Shown piece by piece: positions 51,749 to 63,111 of a DNA stretch of 64,000 nucleotides (its first letter is position 1; each line of letters begins with the position of its first letter). The stretch comes from Acanthamoeba lenticulata. Taxonomy: Eukaryota > Discosea > Longamoebia > Acanthamoebidae. Both the position numbers and the translations under genes were made by a program. The stretch is taken from positions 1-64,000 of the forward strand of contig NAVB01000065.1 of NCBI GenBank assembly GCA_002179805.1. Reading direction: 5' to 3'. The notes beneath the pieces were generated by a model. The model saw nothing but the letters and a program-made list of their open reading frames with translations. It had not been told where the DNA came from and did not search any database.

Positions 51749-52843
51749 ATGGGCCTCTTTTATTCCACGCCAGCCACGGACGAAGAGGTTTCTTCACCCA
51801 CACCGGCCATGCAAGAGCGACGGCCACCCCAGGCTGAGGGCCCCAAGGGGACGGACGCCACGTTCCGCGTGGACGACTTGCTGCGCTTCACCGACCAGCA
51901 GGTCGTCTTTGACGAGGACGCGCCCCCCGTGGTACGCGAGGAGGTCGAGGGGGTCGAGGGCGCCTTCCTGCTCCACAACGTGCTCACGCCGGCCGAGTGC
52001 CAGCAATACATCGACATTTCCACCTCCATGGGCTACGAGGTTCGTGCATAGAGAGAGCTCCTCCTTCCTCCTCCTCCTCCTCCTCCATCGTCTTCTTGTT
52101 CTTGTTGTTGCTCATGGGCCACAACAACTGCTTCTACAAAGCCGTCGCCGTTGACGATACTGGGCGGCGACTACAAGTCGAGCCAGCTGAACCAGCGCAC
52201 GCGCAGCATCCGCGACAGCTGGCGCGTGCTGTGGGACGCCCACCAGATCGACTGCGACGTCATTAACCGGCGCGTCGTGGAGCACCTCCCGCAGCAGGTC
52301 ACCGTCTTTGGTACGAACGCGCCTTCCTCCCTGCCGCTTGATGAGATAGATCCTCACGGCCGGCCACGCCCGCGACCCGCAGACGAGGCGTGGAATTTGA
52401 AGCGCAACGCGCCCGTCAACGAGCGGTGGCGCTTCAACCGGTATGACGTCGGCCAGAGGTTTGGGCGCCACTTTGACGCCGGGTTCATCCGCAACGAAAA
52501 CGAGGTGCGCTCTCGTGCGGCCTTGTCCCTCATGAGGCCTGAAGAAGGGGAAGCTGGCGATTGCTAATGGACAGCAACACCATTGCAGCGAACGCTGTTG
52601 ACGATCATCGTGTACCTGAACGACGGGTTTGAGGGCGGCGAGACGGTCTTCTTCCCGGGCGGCGTCACGTCGTCGATCCCGCCGCGGCGGCCCGAGGTGC
52701 GGGTGGTGCCCCGCACGGGCATGGCGCTGGTCTTCTTCCAGGCCGGGCAGCTCAACCACCTGCACGAGGGCGCGCCCCACACCTCTGACGGCCAGCACAA
52801 GTTCATCCTCCGCTCCGACATCACCTACCAGCGAAAGTCATGA
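51749..52843 (+). CDS. Prolyl 4-hydroxylase-like 2-oxoglutarate/Fe(II) dioxygenase
   Basis: Four exons in phase (51749-52039, 52142-52310, 52383-52504, 52589-52843) give 278 residues. The P4Hc domain has FLLHNVLTPAECQQYIDIS at its start, RFNRYDVGQRFGRHFDAGF with the HxD iron ligands, LLTIIVYLNDGFEGGETVFF, and a C-terminal GQLNHLHEGAPHTSDGQHKF with the distal His and the Lys that binds 2-oxoglutarate. It should hydroxylate proline in proteins. There is no signal peptide; instead the N-terminus MGLFYSTP fits the N-myristoylation pattern (Gly2, Ser6). That points to a cytosolic, membrane-attached enzyme rather than a secretory collagen-type one. Catalytic call strong, localisation inferred. Confidence 0.85.
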
Positions 52844-52960
52844 CCACTCCATTGGAGGGGACTTGCTCTCGACGCTCTGCCGTTCATTCCTCTGTCAAAA
52901 AATGCTTGTTGAATAATTTATTTGGACTTCTTTTTCACTTCCATTGCTCTTGTTGTGTTG

Positions 52961-55900
52961 TTAAACGTCAAAGGGGGAGGCGCCGACTTGCTGCTTGAAG
53001 AAGGCGACGACGTCGGCGATGGGCGGGCGCTTGTGGGGCTTGGCGTGCCAGCAGCGGGTCATCATCTTGCGGAAGTCGGGCGGGCAGTTGTCGGGGATGT
53101 CCGGGCGGTGGTTGTCGAGGACATGGAGCGAGACGGCCATGAAGTTGAGGCCCTCGTAGGGGATGCGGCGCGTGAGGACCTCCCACATGATGATGCCCAG
53201 CGAGTAGATGTCGGCCTTCTCGGTGTACTTCTCGCCGCGGATGATCTCGGGCGCGATCCACGAGGGCGTGCCGCAGCGGGTCATGGTCGTGTTGGTCTCC
53301 TTGACGCGCGCAAAGCCAAAGTCGGCGATCTTGACCGTCCACACGCCGCCGGTCTCGTCGACGAGGATGTTGGAGCACTTGAGGTCGCGGTGGATGATCG
53401 ACGGCGAGACGGTGTCGTGCAGGTACTGCAGGCCCTGGGCCGTGTGGAGCAGCATCCGCATCCGGTCGGCGAAGCTCAGCTTGACCGACGGCTGCGAGAG
53501 CACCTGCCGCAGGCTCCCGTTCTTCATGAACTCGGTGATGATGCACATGTTGGGCTCCACCACGCATGCGCCCACGAACGTCACGATGTTGGGGTGCTGC
53601 AGCGCCGACAGGATGCTCATCTCCGACCGGAACTCGAGCACGTGCCGCTCGTTCATCGTCTGCTTGATGAACCGCTTCACCGCCACGTCCACGTTCTGCC
53701 ACCGGCCCCGGTACACCACGCCGTAGGAGCCCGACCCGAGCGGCTTGTCATCGTAGACCGTCACCTTGGCGTAGTCGATGATCCACGGGCACATGTTGGC
53801 CGAGTTGAGCCACGTCTCCGCGTCGGCCTCCATCATCAGCTGCTGCTGCCGCCCGCCGCCGCCCGTCTTGGGCCTGGGCGCCGCCCTCGAGGAGCCCTCG
53901 CTCTGGTCCTCCTCCTCCTCTTCCTCCTCCTCTTCTCCGTCGCCGCCCTCGTTCTCGAAGAAGCGGTAGAGGCCGGGCACCTTGAGCTCAAAGGCCTTGA
54001 CGTTGGCCACGTCCTGGTCGCCGCGGTCGTCGCCGGCGGCCTTGTCCGGGTCGCCGCCGCCGGCGACGATCTGGGACGACGAGGTCGAGGCGCGCGGGTT
54101 GGAGCCGACAGGCAGCTCGACCTTGCGCAGGAAGCTGGTCTTGACGGTCGTCGCGTCGCCGGCGGCGGTGTCGTTGTCGGCCTGCTTCTGCTTGGGGCCG
54201 TCCTTCTTGATGAAGCCGGCGTCGACGAGGCGGTGGCGCAGGTGGGCCGAGATGACGATTTGGCCGGGCTTGGCGATCGAGGCCAGCTGCATGGCGGCGT
54301 CGATGGCCGGGCCCGTGTGGCGGAGGCCCGCCTTGCGGACGTCGTGGCCGCGCTTGGGGGCGACGCGGCCGACGTGGACGCCGCAGCGCACGCGGAGGCC
54401 GCGGAAGATCAGCTGCTCCGACACCGGGTCGAGCAGCTCGGCAGCCTGCGGGACGCCCAGCAGGGCCTTGGGCCAGGCCACGTCGAGCAGCTCGCGCTGG
54501 AGGTCAAAGCACATGCGGCACGCGGCCTCGGGGTCGGCAAAGACGAGGCACGTCGTGCCCTGCGCGTTGCCCACGCGGTCGGCCACCATGGTCTCCTGGC
54601 CCTGGTGCCGGCCGGCCAGGCGGCGCACGAGGTCGTTGTAGAGGGTCATGGTCTCCACCATGGCCTCGGGCGCGCGCTGCCACAGGATGTGGGCCGACGT
54701 CACGTCGAGGAACACGACCGTGAGGCTGTCGCTGCCGCCGGCCAGCAGCTGCGCCGCCGGGCCGTGGCGGCCGACCAGGTTGCCGGCCTCGTCGAGCTTG
54801 ACCTTGTACTTGAAGGTCGGGACCGACTCGCCCGCCGAGAGGTCGTCGCTGTTGACGCTGCTGCTGTTGTCGGTCGAGCCCAGCGAGGACTGGTCCGACA
54901 GCCCCAGCGGCCGGCGGCCGGCCTGCGCGCGCCGGATGTCGGCGTAGGAGGTCATCGACGACGAGGACGAGGACGACGACGACCCGCCGGACTTGCCGCC
55001 GTAGTCGCTGTGCGACAGCTGCGTCATGATCTCGAGGAAGCTAGGCCGCATGACCGGGTCCTGGTGCCAGCACTGGGTCATCAGGTGCAGGTACTTGAGG
55101 TCCTGCTCGTACTCGGGGCTGTTCATGTAGCCCCGTCCGTGGAGCCCCGCGCCGGGCAGGGCCGAGCCCTGCGTGGTGGTCGACGAGAACGAGGTGCCGC
55201 TGGTGGTGCCCATGTCGTCGAGCAGGCCCGAGGGCATGGCCGACAGGTCGTAGCCGTCGGGGATCGGCGGCCGGTAGCCGTTGCGCAGCACCGACACGGC
55301 GATGGCCGCCGGCGACATGCCCTCGTAGGGCTGCTGCCGCGTGAAGGCCTCCCACATGATGATGCCATACGAGTAGATCTGCGCCCATCACGACGATGTC
55401 GACGTGAGTCAACGTCATGACGACGATCATGGTGAACAAGAAGAAGAAGAAGAAGAAGACGTACATCGGCGAGGACGTAATCGACGGTGTCGCTCTCGGC
55501 GAGGACCTCGGGCGCGCTCCAGTGGACGGTCCCGACGCCGCCGGCGCCGCCGCCGGAGGACTTGAGGCCGCCGTGGCGGAGGAGCTCGCTCTTGACCTTG
55601 GTGAGGCCAAAGTCGGAGACCTTGAGGTTCCACTTGGAGTCGAGGAGGAGGTTGAGCGACTTGAGGTCGCAGTGGACGACGCCCGACGAGTGGAGGAAGT
55701 GCATGCCCTTGGCCGCCTGGTAGAGCATCTTGGTGCGGAGCAGCGGAGGAATGTCGGGCACGAGCTCGTTGTGGAGCAGGTCAAAGAGCGAGCCGAGGGC
55801 CATGTACTCCATGATGATGAAGAGGTGGGGCGGCTTGGTGCAGGCGCCCATGAAGAGGACCACGTTCGGGTGGCGGAGCGACGACATGATGGCCACCTCG

Positions 55901-58637
55901 TCGTGGAAGCTGCGCTCCATCTCCTTGCTCACGCGGCCGCCGTTCGGGCCGGCGTCGTTGAGGACCTTGACGGCCACCTGCGTGCCGCGCCACTCGGACT
56001 TGTAGACGCAGCCGAAGCCGCCCTGGCCCAGCGGGTCGCCCAGGTCGACCTCGCCGTAGGGGATCTCCCACTCGTCGCGCTGCCGCAGCCGGCGCAGGCG
56101 CCAGTAGAGGACGAAGCCCAGGAGGAGGCCCAGGATGATGAGCAGCGCGAGGAGCGGCAAAAAGGTGGCCACGAGCGGCACGAGGACGTCGGTGCCGCCG
56201 CCGGAGCTCGAGGCCGAGACGGGGGTGTCGCAGACGGTGCCCGTCCAGCCGTCGTCGCAGACGCAGCGGCTCGAGAAGCAGGTGCCGTGGTCGGAGCAGA
56301 TGGTGCCGTCGGCGATGCACAGGGCGAGGGCGCTGACGGGCGCGCCGGCGCAGGTGATGTTGGCGATGAAGTTGAGCATGGCGCGGCGGACGGGCGTCGA
56401 CTGGCCGGCGACGATGAGCTTGTTGGCCTGCGCGATGGTGGCCGCCGTGGCGTCGGTCTGGGTCCAGTAGATCCAGTCGACGAGCTCCTTGGCCTTGTTG
56501 CAGTCGACCATGTCGCGCGAGTGCACGGCCAGCGCGTTGGTCGAGATCATGGGCCAGCTGCCGTTGCCCGGCGAGTTGAGGATGAGCAGGTCCGTGGGCG
56601 ACGCGGCGTTGGTGATGCCCGCCACGATGCTGTCCCGCGTCGGCTTGAGCACGGTCCCGTTGATGAGCAGCGAGGCCGGCCGCAGCGTGGCCGACGAGAG
56701 CGAGGTGAAGGACACGCCCTGGCCCAGCGTGTAGGCCGTCCGCATGGCCACCGTGGCGTCGTTGAGCGTTGCGCAGGGCTTGGTCCGCGCGGTCTCGTTG
56801 GCCACCGGGTAGACCGGCACGCCTTGCCACCCGATCGTCGCGTTGAACTCGGGCACGTTGAGGCTCAGCGCCTGGTTGATGGCCTGCGAGGTCACCTGCG
56901 CCGTCGTGAAGTAGGTCACGATGATCGATTTGTTGACCGGCAGCAGGTGCGCGATTTCTTGATTAAGATTCAAGATGGCTGGGTCGTCCCATGTCTTGAT
57001 TCGGTTCATCTAAATGGTTTTAAAAATTCATTGATGGCCATCGTTAGTTTGAGTGGAAGTACCAAAAAGATTTGCAATGGCACTGTGTCGGCAATATAAA
57101 CAAAAAAATGAGGAAAATAATAAATAATAAAAGTAATATAGAAAAAGAAAAAATTACGTACGTAGATGTCAGAGACGATTTCGAAGGAGAGGGTGATGCG
57201 GTAGTTGGTGTTGATGAGCTCCGGAATGTTGTAGGAAAAGATGAAGCCGTAGGAGACCATGGGCACGGTGAGCACGTCCGGCAGGGCGGCCTGCTGGGTG
57301 GCGGTAAGGAGGGCGCCCGTGGAGGCAAAATCGATACTATTGTCCTGGAGGCTGGCCAGGCCCTCGACCGACGAGGTGGCGTAGTATTTGAGGGTGAAGC
57401 CCGACGAGCCGTACTCGGTGGCCCACGAGGTGTAGGTCGGGATGATGGGGCCCATGCCCAGGAGGAAGGCCGTGGTGAGGGCCTCCTGGCCGTTGCAGAT
57501 GACGCCCGAGAGCGAGTCGAGCATGTTGACGCGCTGCCGACCGGTGAGGGCGAGCAAGCCCGAGGACTTGACCAGCGAGATGGCATTGTCGTTGGTCTGC
57601 ACCCAGCTGAGGAAGGACAGCACTTCCTTGAGCGTGGCGCAGTCGATCGAGTCGCTGGCCGTCGCCACCGTGTAGTTGTACACGACGACCGACGACACGG
57701 CGGCCAGAGGCCACGAGTTGTTGGGCTGATTGGTGATGTCGAACACGAGCGAGCCGTCGTAGGAGGCCGCCGTCGTCATAGCCGTCGTCACGCCGGTGAG
57801 GGCCGAGTCCAGCGTCACGTAGTTGCCCGTCCGGTCGTTCATGCCCGCGTAGGCCAGGGTAGTAGAGGAGGTGTTGTACTTCTTGAAGTCGGTGTACATC
57901 ATGAACATGACCGAGTTCGGGTGGGTCTGGAGCAGGCTCATCTTGCCCGTCCCGGTGCACGAGGAAAAGGCTCGCCCGGTCAGCACGGCGGACAGCTGGG
58001 CGAAACCGGTCGTCTTGTACTGGGCAAACACGGCCGCCATGCCCGGGTCGATGGCCGAGAGGTAGTTGGCCAGCAGGCCGCCCTCGCCCAGGACGTCGTT
58101 GCAGTAGATGAGGGTCAACGGCGTCCCGGCGAGCGGGAGGTTCATGTTGGGGTTGGCCGCGATGACCGAGGCGTCGCCCCAATCGGTGATGCTGCCGTTC
58201 CACATGCCGGCGACGAGCTCCTTGGTGAGGGTGAGAGTTTTCCCGGCCGAGGCGGGCGTGATGGTCGCTGCCCCGTAGGCCCCCACCATGGCCGTCGCCA
58301 TAACGGGGATCTGCGCGTAGGAGTAGGCCGTGGCGTTGTAATAGGCCTTCATGTTGCTCGACGTGCCCACGAACTGCGCACGGCCGCCCGGCACGGCGGC
58401 CAGCGAGGTGGCCAGGTCGGTCGCACTGGCCGTGTAGGTGATCGAGACGACGTCTTTGGAGTACATGTAGGCCGTGCCGAGGCTCGTGTAGACGTCCACC
58501 ACCGATCCTTCGCCGTAACCGGCGACCGTGAGGCCTCGCGCACGGAGGGGAAACGAAGTCAAAGCGAGCAGCAAAAGAAGAAGTAGTAGTAGTAGAGGTC
58601 TAAGGTCGCGCAAAGCGACGGACGGCGTTCTTTCCAT
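52961..58637 (-). CDS. Receptor kinase: two PstS-like domains, EGF, TM, kinase, cyclase-like, kinase
   Basis: Three exons (58637-57162, 57009-55465, 55378-52961) give 1,812 residues exactly in phase. A Leu-rich signal peptide is followed by two phosphate-binding-protein-like ectodomains (AGYGEGSVVDVY, VAGMWNGSITDWGD; then PMVSYGFIFSYNIPE, MNRIKTWDDPAILNLN), an EGF-like CSDHGTCFSSRCVCDDGWTG, and a TM helix (LVATFLPLLALLIILGLLL). Kinase 1 has GQGGFGCVY, VAVKVL, HCDLKSLN and DFG. The cyclase-like domain has LTVVFLDVTSAHILW but no GD motif, and GPAIDAAMQLAS where Asn and Arg are expected, so catalysis is doubtful. Kinase 2 is canonical (GSGSYGVVY, VAVKRF, HRDLKCSN, DFG, APE). The 152-nt first intron (57010-57161) is very AT-rich. 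Likely a surface receptor for a small ligand; the ligand is inferred. Confidence 0.9.
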
Positions 58638-59374
58638 CTCTCGTGTGTGTGCGCACAAAGTTATAAAAATACAACGCAGAGGGCGGCTCGACGGACGGCC
58701 TTGCTTGGGGGGGCGAGAGAGCTCTTGTCGGGTTGAAGGTAAAGAGGCGAGTGTGCCCGCGAAGACAAGAAAGAGAAGTGTGATGAAGCCGTCGTTGTCG
58801 GAGACCACTAGAGCAGTTTACAGTAACTGCATTGCGATGCCAGCTCGAAGAGGGAGATATCTTCCATATTAGATTGCTCGCACCGGAGTGGTTCCCGTTT
58901 TGAGAAGCTCCAAAACGGGAATTACGGAGTTAATTTGATAAGTTGTCTTCTTTGTCTTTCAGTAAATCAGCATGAGTGGAGCCTGGCCATTGGTGAAAGA
59001 TTGCGGTTAAAGACCACGGGAGTGTAAGCGCGGCGAATGTGCGATGAGTGGCATGCAATTAAGGCAACTTATTGCAGAATTCATGGTCACCAGGTCTCGC
59101 TATTCTTACTTGCACTTTGTTTGTGAGCCTGCAACCGAGCCCTGGGCCTGGCACCAGCTCTACCACCACGAGCCACCGTCTTCTCGAGCCGATCGTAGCC
59201 AAGGACAAGTTCTCTTACGGTTCAGGCCTGGGTCCATAAAAACAGCTCCAGCACCCCTCAGCAGAACCCCAAACTACCCACAACCTCTCTGTACAACACC
59301 AAACCCCCACCTCTCCCCAGTGTGAGGTGCACTACTTGTAAACTAGTGTAAAATATCACCAAGCCACCCTCGCG
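58638..59374. other. Intergenic between divergent genes
   Basis: No gene seen. It must hold the upstream regions of the receptor kinase (minus) and the beta-propeller fusion (plus). CATAAAAA near 59234, about 140 bp before the plus-strand ATG, is a possible TATA element. A CCCAAAC/CCCC-rich leader follows. Confidence 0.35.
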
Positions 59375-61153
59375 ATGAGACAATTCGTGACGCAATTGGC
59401 TGTGCTTCTCCTCCTGCTCGTGCTGGCCTCGTGCACGTCGGCCAAGCGCCAACTCCTCCTTACGGCCGAAGAGCCTGGCGGCCATGTGGGCTTCTACACG
59501 ACCGATGGTGACCTTCTGGGCAAGGTCAAGGTGGGCCAGCTGCCGCATGAGATCATCCTCACCAAGGACGGCTCGACGGCGTTCGTCTCCAATTTTGGCC
59601 TCCACGACTACTCCTCGCCGACGGGCTACGCCGGCTACTTCATTTCGGTCATCAACGTGCGCCTCATGCTCGAGGAGCGCAAGCTCTTCACCTTTGCCGC
59701 CGGCGTGCCTGCTGGCAGCGTGCAGCGTGCGCCGCACGGCATCAAGCTCTCGCCCGATGAGAAGCAGCTGTGGGTCAACTGCGAGTACACGTCGCCCGAC
59801 GGCTCGGTGACCCCGCAGATGCTCGTGTTCGACCTCACCGACGGCTCGCAGGCGCCCAAGCAGAGCTTCACCTTTAACGCGCAGACCAACAAGAACCACA
59901 ACTTTGTCTTCTCGCCTGATGGCAAGACCATCTGGCTGCAGAACGGCGCCCAGGGCTTCGCCTCGTTCGACCCCAAGACGGGCGTCATCGGCCCGGCCAT
60001 CACGCCCGGCACGACCACGGTCGGCGTGCGCGGCCTCGTGTTCGCGCCCGACGGCAACCTCGTCATCTCTGGCGTGGGTGAGTTCTTCATCTACGACGTC
60101 AAGACCAACCCGCCCACGCAGCTCAAGCGCTATGGCGGCAACTGGATGGTGAACCAGTTCCTCTACCCGACCGTGACCCCCAACGGCAAGTACCTCCTCG
60201 CGCCGTCGACCAACGGCCAGATCTTCATCGTCAACTACGCTACGGGCGCGCTCGTCAAGCGCGTCGACGTCTACGCGCTGGACCCCGTCATGGCCGTCGT
60301 CTCGAGCGACTCCAAGACCGCCTACGCCACGGGCGCCCGCGGTGGCGCCATCACCAAGATCGACCTCACCGATTCCGACTTTGAGACCGAGCTCATCGAC
60401 ACGGGCGTCAACGCCGGGCCCAACGGCCTCGTCATCGCCGACATCCCGCGCGGTAACGTCGAGACCGACCGCGACGAGTTCCGCGTCGCCGCCGTCCTCT
60501 CGCTCTCTGGCTCCGGCCAGCCCAACGGCTACAAGATCAAGTCGGCCCTCGAGATGTGGCGCGAGGGCATCAACCTGGCCGGCGGCATCCCGCTCTACAA
60601 CGGCAACGCTGCCCAGACCGTCGTGCGCTACTTTGATGACTTCTCCAACGCCTCGCTCACCAACAACATCCTCCGCGACGTGCTCGATGACTGGAACCCG
60701 CACGCGCTCATCGTCGCCGAGACCGGCTTCTACCCCTCGTCCCAGCTCCTGCGCGCCCTCGCCAAGGATAACGTGCCCCTCGTCTCCGTCTACCCGCTCG
60801 CCGTGGCCACCAAGCGCGACCAGATCAACGACGAGAACGAAGAGGTCCACCGCCGACAGCTCCCCGCCGCCACCACCCTGGGCCACGACAGGTGGGTGGA
60901 CAACTACCAGTACAACACTGAGTACGTCACGCGCTTCTCGCGCAATGCCACCGCCATCGATGGCCAGGCCACGCTGGCTGGCCTCACCCTCGAGGCTGCT
61001 GCCTTCGGGAGCGGCCGCATCTCTGGCTCGCGCTTCGTCAACGCCGTCGGCAACACCGACACCACGTTCTTCTACGGCTCTGTGGCCTTCTCCGCCGATG
61101 GCTCCAACGGTGGCAAGGCTCCCGTCTTTGTCAACAGGCTTATCTCCAGCTAA
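59375..61153 (+). CDS. Secreted YVTN-type beta-propeller fused to truncated periplasmic-binding-protein-like domain
   Basis: Single exon, 592 residues. A signal peptide (LAVLLLLLVLASCTSA) is followed by propeller repeats, roughly residues 28-360: GQLPHEIILTKDGSTAFVSN, APHGIKLSPDEKQLWVN, NHNFVFSPDGKTIWLQN, GVRGLVFAPDGNLVISG, YPTVTPNGKYLLAPSTNGQ and NGLVIADIPRG. Then FRVAAVLSLSGSGQPNGYKI, ALEMWREGINLAGGI and NNILRDVLDDWNPHALIVAE match the first lobe of branched-chain amino-acid binding/ANF receptor proteins. The second lobe seems missing; the last 100 residues are different and Ser/Gly/Ala-rich. No TM segment or GPI signal is seen, so it is probably secreted. Propellers of this type mediate binding; the role is unknown. 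AATAAA follows the stop by about 40 bp. Confidence 0.8.
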   Translation: MRQFVTQLAVLLLLLVLASCTSAKRQLLLTAEEPGGHVGFYTTDGDLLGKVKVGQLPHEIILTKDGSTAFVSNFGLHDYSSPTGYAGYFISVINVRLMLEERKLFTFAAGVPAGSVQRAPHGIKLSPDEKQLWVNCEYTSPDGSVTPQMLVFDLTDGSQAPKQSFTFNAQTNKNHNFVFSPDGKTIWLQNGAQGFASFDPKTGVIGPAITPGTTTVGVRGLVFAPDGNLVISGVGEFFIYDVKTNPPTQLKRYGGNWMVNQFLYPTVTPNGKYLLAPSTNGQIFIVNYATGALVKRVDVYALDPVMAVVSSDSKTAYATGARGGAITKIDLTDSDFETELIDTGVNAGPNGLVIADIPRGNVETDRDEFRVAAVLSLSGSGQPNGYKIKSALEMWREGINLAGGIPLYNGNAAQTVVRYFDDFSNASLTNNILRDVLDDWNPHALIVAETGFYPSSQLLRALAKDNVPLVSVYPLAVATKRDQINDENEEVHRRQLPAATTLGHDRWVDNYQYNTEYVTRFSRNATAIDGQATLAGLTLEAAAFGSGRISGSRFVNAVGNTDTTFFYGSVAFSADGSNGGKAPVFVNRLISS

Positions 61154-61190
61154 AGTGAAACTGTTGTAGCCACCCAGCTCTCGTGGAAAC

Positions 61191-61196
61191 AATAAA
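61191..61196 (+). terminator. Polyadenylation signal of the propeller fusion gene
   Basis: AATAAA lies 38 bases past the stop codon at 61153, at a typical distance. Confidence 0.5.
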
Positions 61197-61389
61197 AACC
61201 TGGCAAAGCCACCTTTCGTGTTTTTTTTTTTATATATCGGTGGCCACGGCGAGGCCACCAGGCATCATCAAGCCTCTTAGGTAGCTTGCACGCAGTACTG
61301 CGTGTGGGTGGATTGGTTTCGGTGCGTTTTTTAGGAGCCTTGGCCCCGCTCAGCAAGCTTGCACATCGCTAGAGAGTCCTTCCATCGAT

Positions 61390-61508
61390 GGATACGGCCA
61401 TACTGCGCAGAAAGCACCGCTTCCCATCCGAACAGCGAAGTTAAGCTGCGCCAGGCGGTGTTAGTACTGGGGTGGGCGACCACCCGGGAATCCACCGTGT
61501 CGTATCCT
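61390..61508 (+). rRNA. 5S ribosomal RNA
   Basis: About 119 nt. The terminal stem pairs GGATACG at the 5' end with CGTATCC at the 3' end. Conserved internal elements are present: CCCATCCGAACA of loop A/helix III, GAAGTTAAGC, the GTACTGGGGTGGGCGACC box C-like region and CCCGGGAATCC. The sequence agrees with Acanthamoeba 5S rRNA as I recall it. A short TTTT run (61511-61514) just downstream fits RNA polymerase III termination. It stands alone between protein-coding genes; no tandem copy is in the window. Confidence 0.95.
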
Positions 61509-61735
61509 CATTTTCTATTGCTTGCTCATCCGCTTGGTCCCTCCTGTCTCTGTGGGTATTGATTTTTGGTAATGAAGAAGTGGTGGGGTGAGTCTTCCTC
61601 AAATGGCAGATGCAGATAGCCATGCCACCAGAAGGGTGTCGATCTGATGACGAAGTTGGCTGTGAAAAGGGGTGGGTACAAGTCGGATCAATCTTGTAGC
61701 TTCGAAGTGGATCATTGTGTATTCAAGAAAGGCCA

Positions 61736-62930
61736 TCATTTTGGCCGGACTTGGAATACTTGAGCCCAGTGGTCAGACCATTCACACCCACGCTCCTGTT
61801 TGATCAGGTCTACACCATCAATGGCGAGCGGCATAAAACTGATGCCCTCTTCGAGGCCATCAAGCGCCCATCCATAGTCAATGCGCCCACGTTCTTCCCA
61901 CATCACCAGCGAGTTTTCCAGGTAATCGTAGGTGTAGTGTTTTCCCTTGCGGGACTTTTGGGCGGCATACTCGGTGTAGAGGTCCCGAGCTTCATCTCCT
62001 CCTTTGAAAGGCACACCACACGTACGCAGTGGTTAGCAACATGCAATCATGACCATCGTCTCGCTCAAGGAGCACGAACCGAGTATCTGTTTGACGACCG
62101 CATAAAGCTCATCAGTAGCCGAAATGTTGAAGTCACCCACGAGCATGACCGCCATCTTCTGCAGGTCCACCAAGTCGTTGAGCTCTTCTGTGCACAAGCG
62201 CACAACAAACTAGGCATGCATAATGTCAGCTAAAAGAGCGGGATTGGTCTGCAAGTTGCTCATTGCGAGACTGGACTCCTCACCTGGCGTAGTTCTTTGA
62301 GCTGCGCAATCTTAGAATCGGGATTCATAGGGTCGAGGTGCGTGTTGAGGAAGAGCAGGTGACGCCCATGTCCCCATCGGCTGCTCATGTCCAGCAGTGC
62401 CGCTGTCACGCCCTTCTTCGACTTGGTCTCGCTCACACTGAACGTGTGTCGCCGCCACAGGAGACAAGGCAAGTCCTGTCATCAAATAAGATATTGATTT
62501 TTGAATATTTTATTTTAAAAGATTAATTATTCAATTCTTTAGAAAAGAAATAAAAGGCCGGGGGGGGCCTTACCTTGTGCTGAGCGAACCAGAGGCCACC
62601 GTTGCAGTTGAGAGTGAAGCGAAGGGTATCTACCATGGAGGGGAGGCCAAGTCCGAGGACGCCCCAAGACCCCACGCTCTGGCACCCGTCAGCAATGTCG
62701 TGGGTGGGGCGAAGGGCGGCGTCGAGCTTGTCCACCTGGCTTCCCCACACCTCTTGCAGCGCCACTATTTCGTGCCGACGCGCCTCCTCCCCAATGCATG
62801 CTGCCCGCACGTGCTGGTTGACGCAGGACTTGTTGGCCGACGTCACCGCCACCATAAGGCTGGGCAGCAGGTAGGTGTTGTGTGAGTAAACGCTAACGCT
62901 GCTGACCGCAGGCGCTGTGGTGCCTTCCAT
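61736..62930 (-). CDS. Neutral sphingomyelinase-like endonuclease/exonuclease/phosphatase-family phosphodiesterase
   Basis: About four exons starting MEGTTAPAVSS at 62930. Family landmarks appear in order: VYSHNTYLLPSL (Asn), EEARRHEIVALQEVWGSQVD (metal Glu), HLLFLNTHLDPMNPDSK (His), VGDFNIS (Asp/Asn), RIDYGWALDG and CEWSDHWAQVFQV (final Asp-His). This is the complete catalytic set of the EEP fold, and the spacing and NTYLLP/NTHLDP motifs fit neutral sphingomyelinases that cleave sphingomyelin to ceramide. An AT-rich intron sits near 62480-62573. There is no clear signal peptide or C-terminal TM pair, so it is probably soluble. Substrate is inferred. A distance of about 230 bp separates its 3' end from the 5S gene. 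Confidence 0.78.
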
Positions 62931-63111
62931 TTCCTTTCTTTTGTTTTGCCGCGTCAACTTGTTGGCCCCAATGGATCCGTCGCTTTCGTTCTTTTGGCCT
63001 CTTTTTTCGCTCTTTTAGGGTGAGCGCTTACCACACGTGTGTCCTCTTTCGATGACATCGTTGAACGCTTAAAAGTACAAAAACTTATTTATTGTTGATG
63101 GACCACAACGC

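Noticed and set aside
52922..55420. 832-codon plus-strand open frame opposite the receptor kinase
   Set aside because: Antisense shadow of a strongly supported kinase/cyclase gene.
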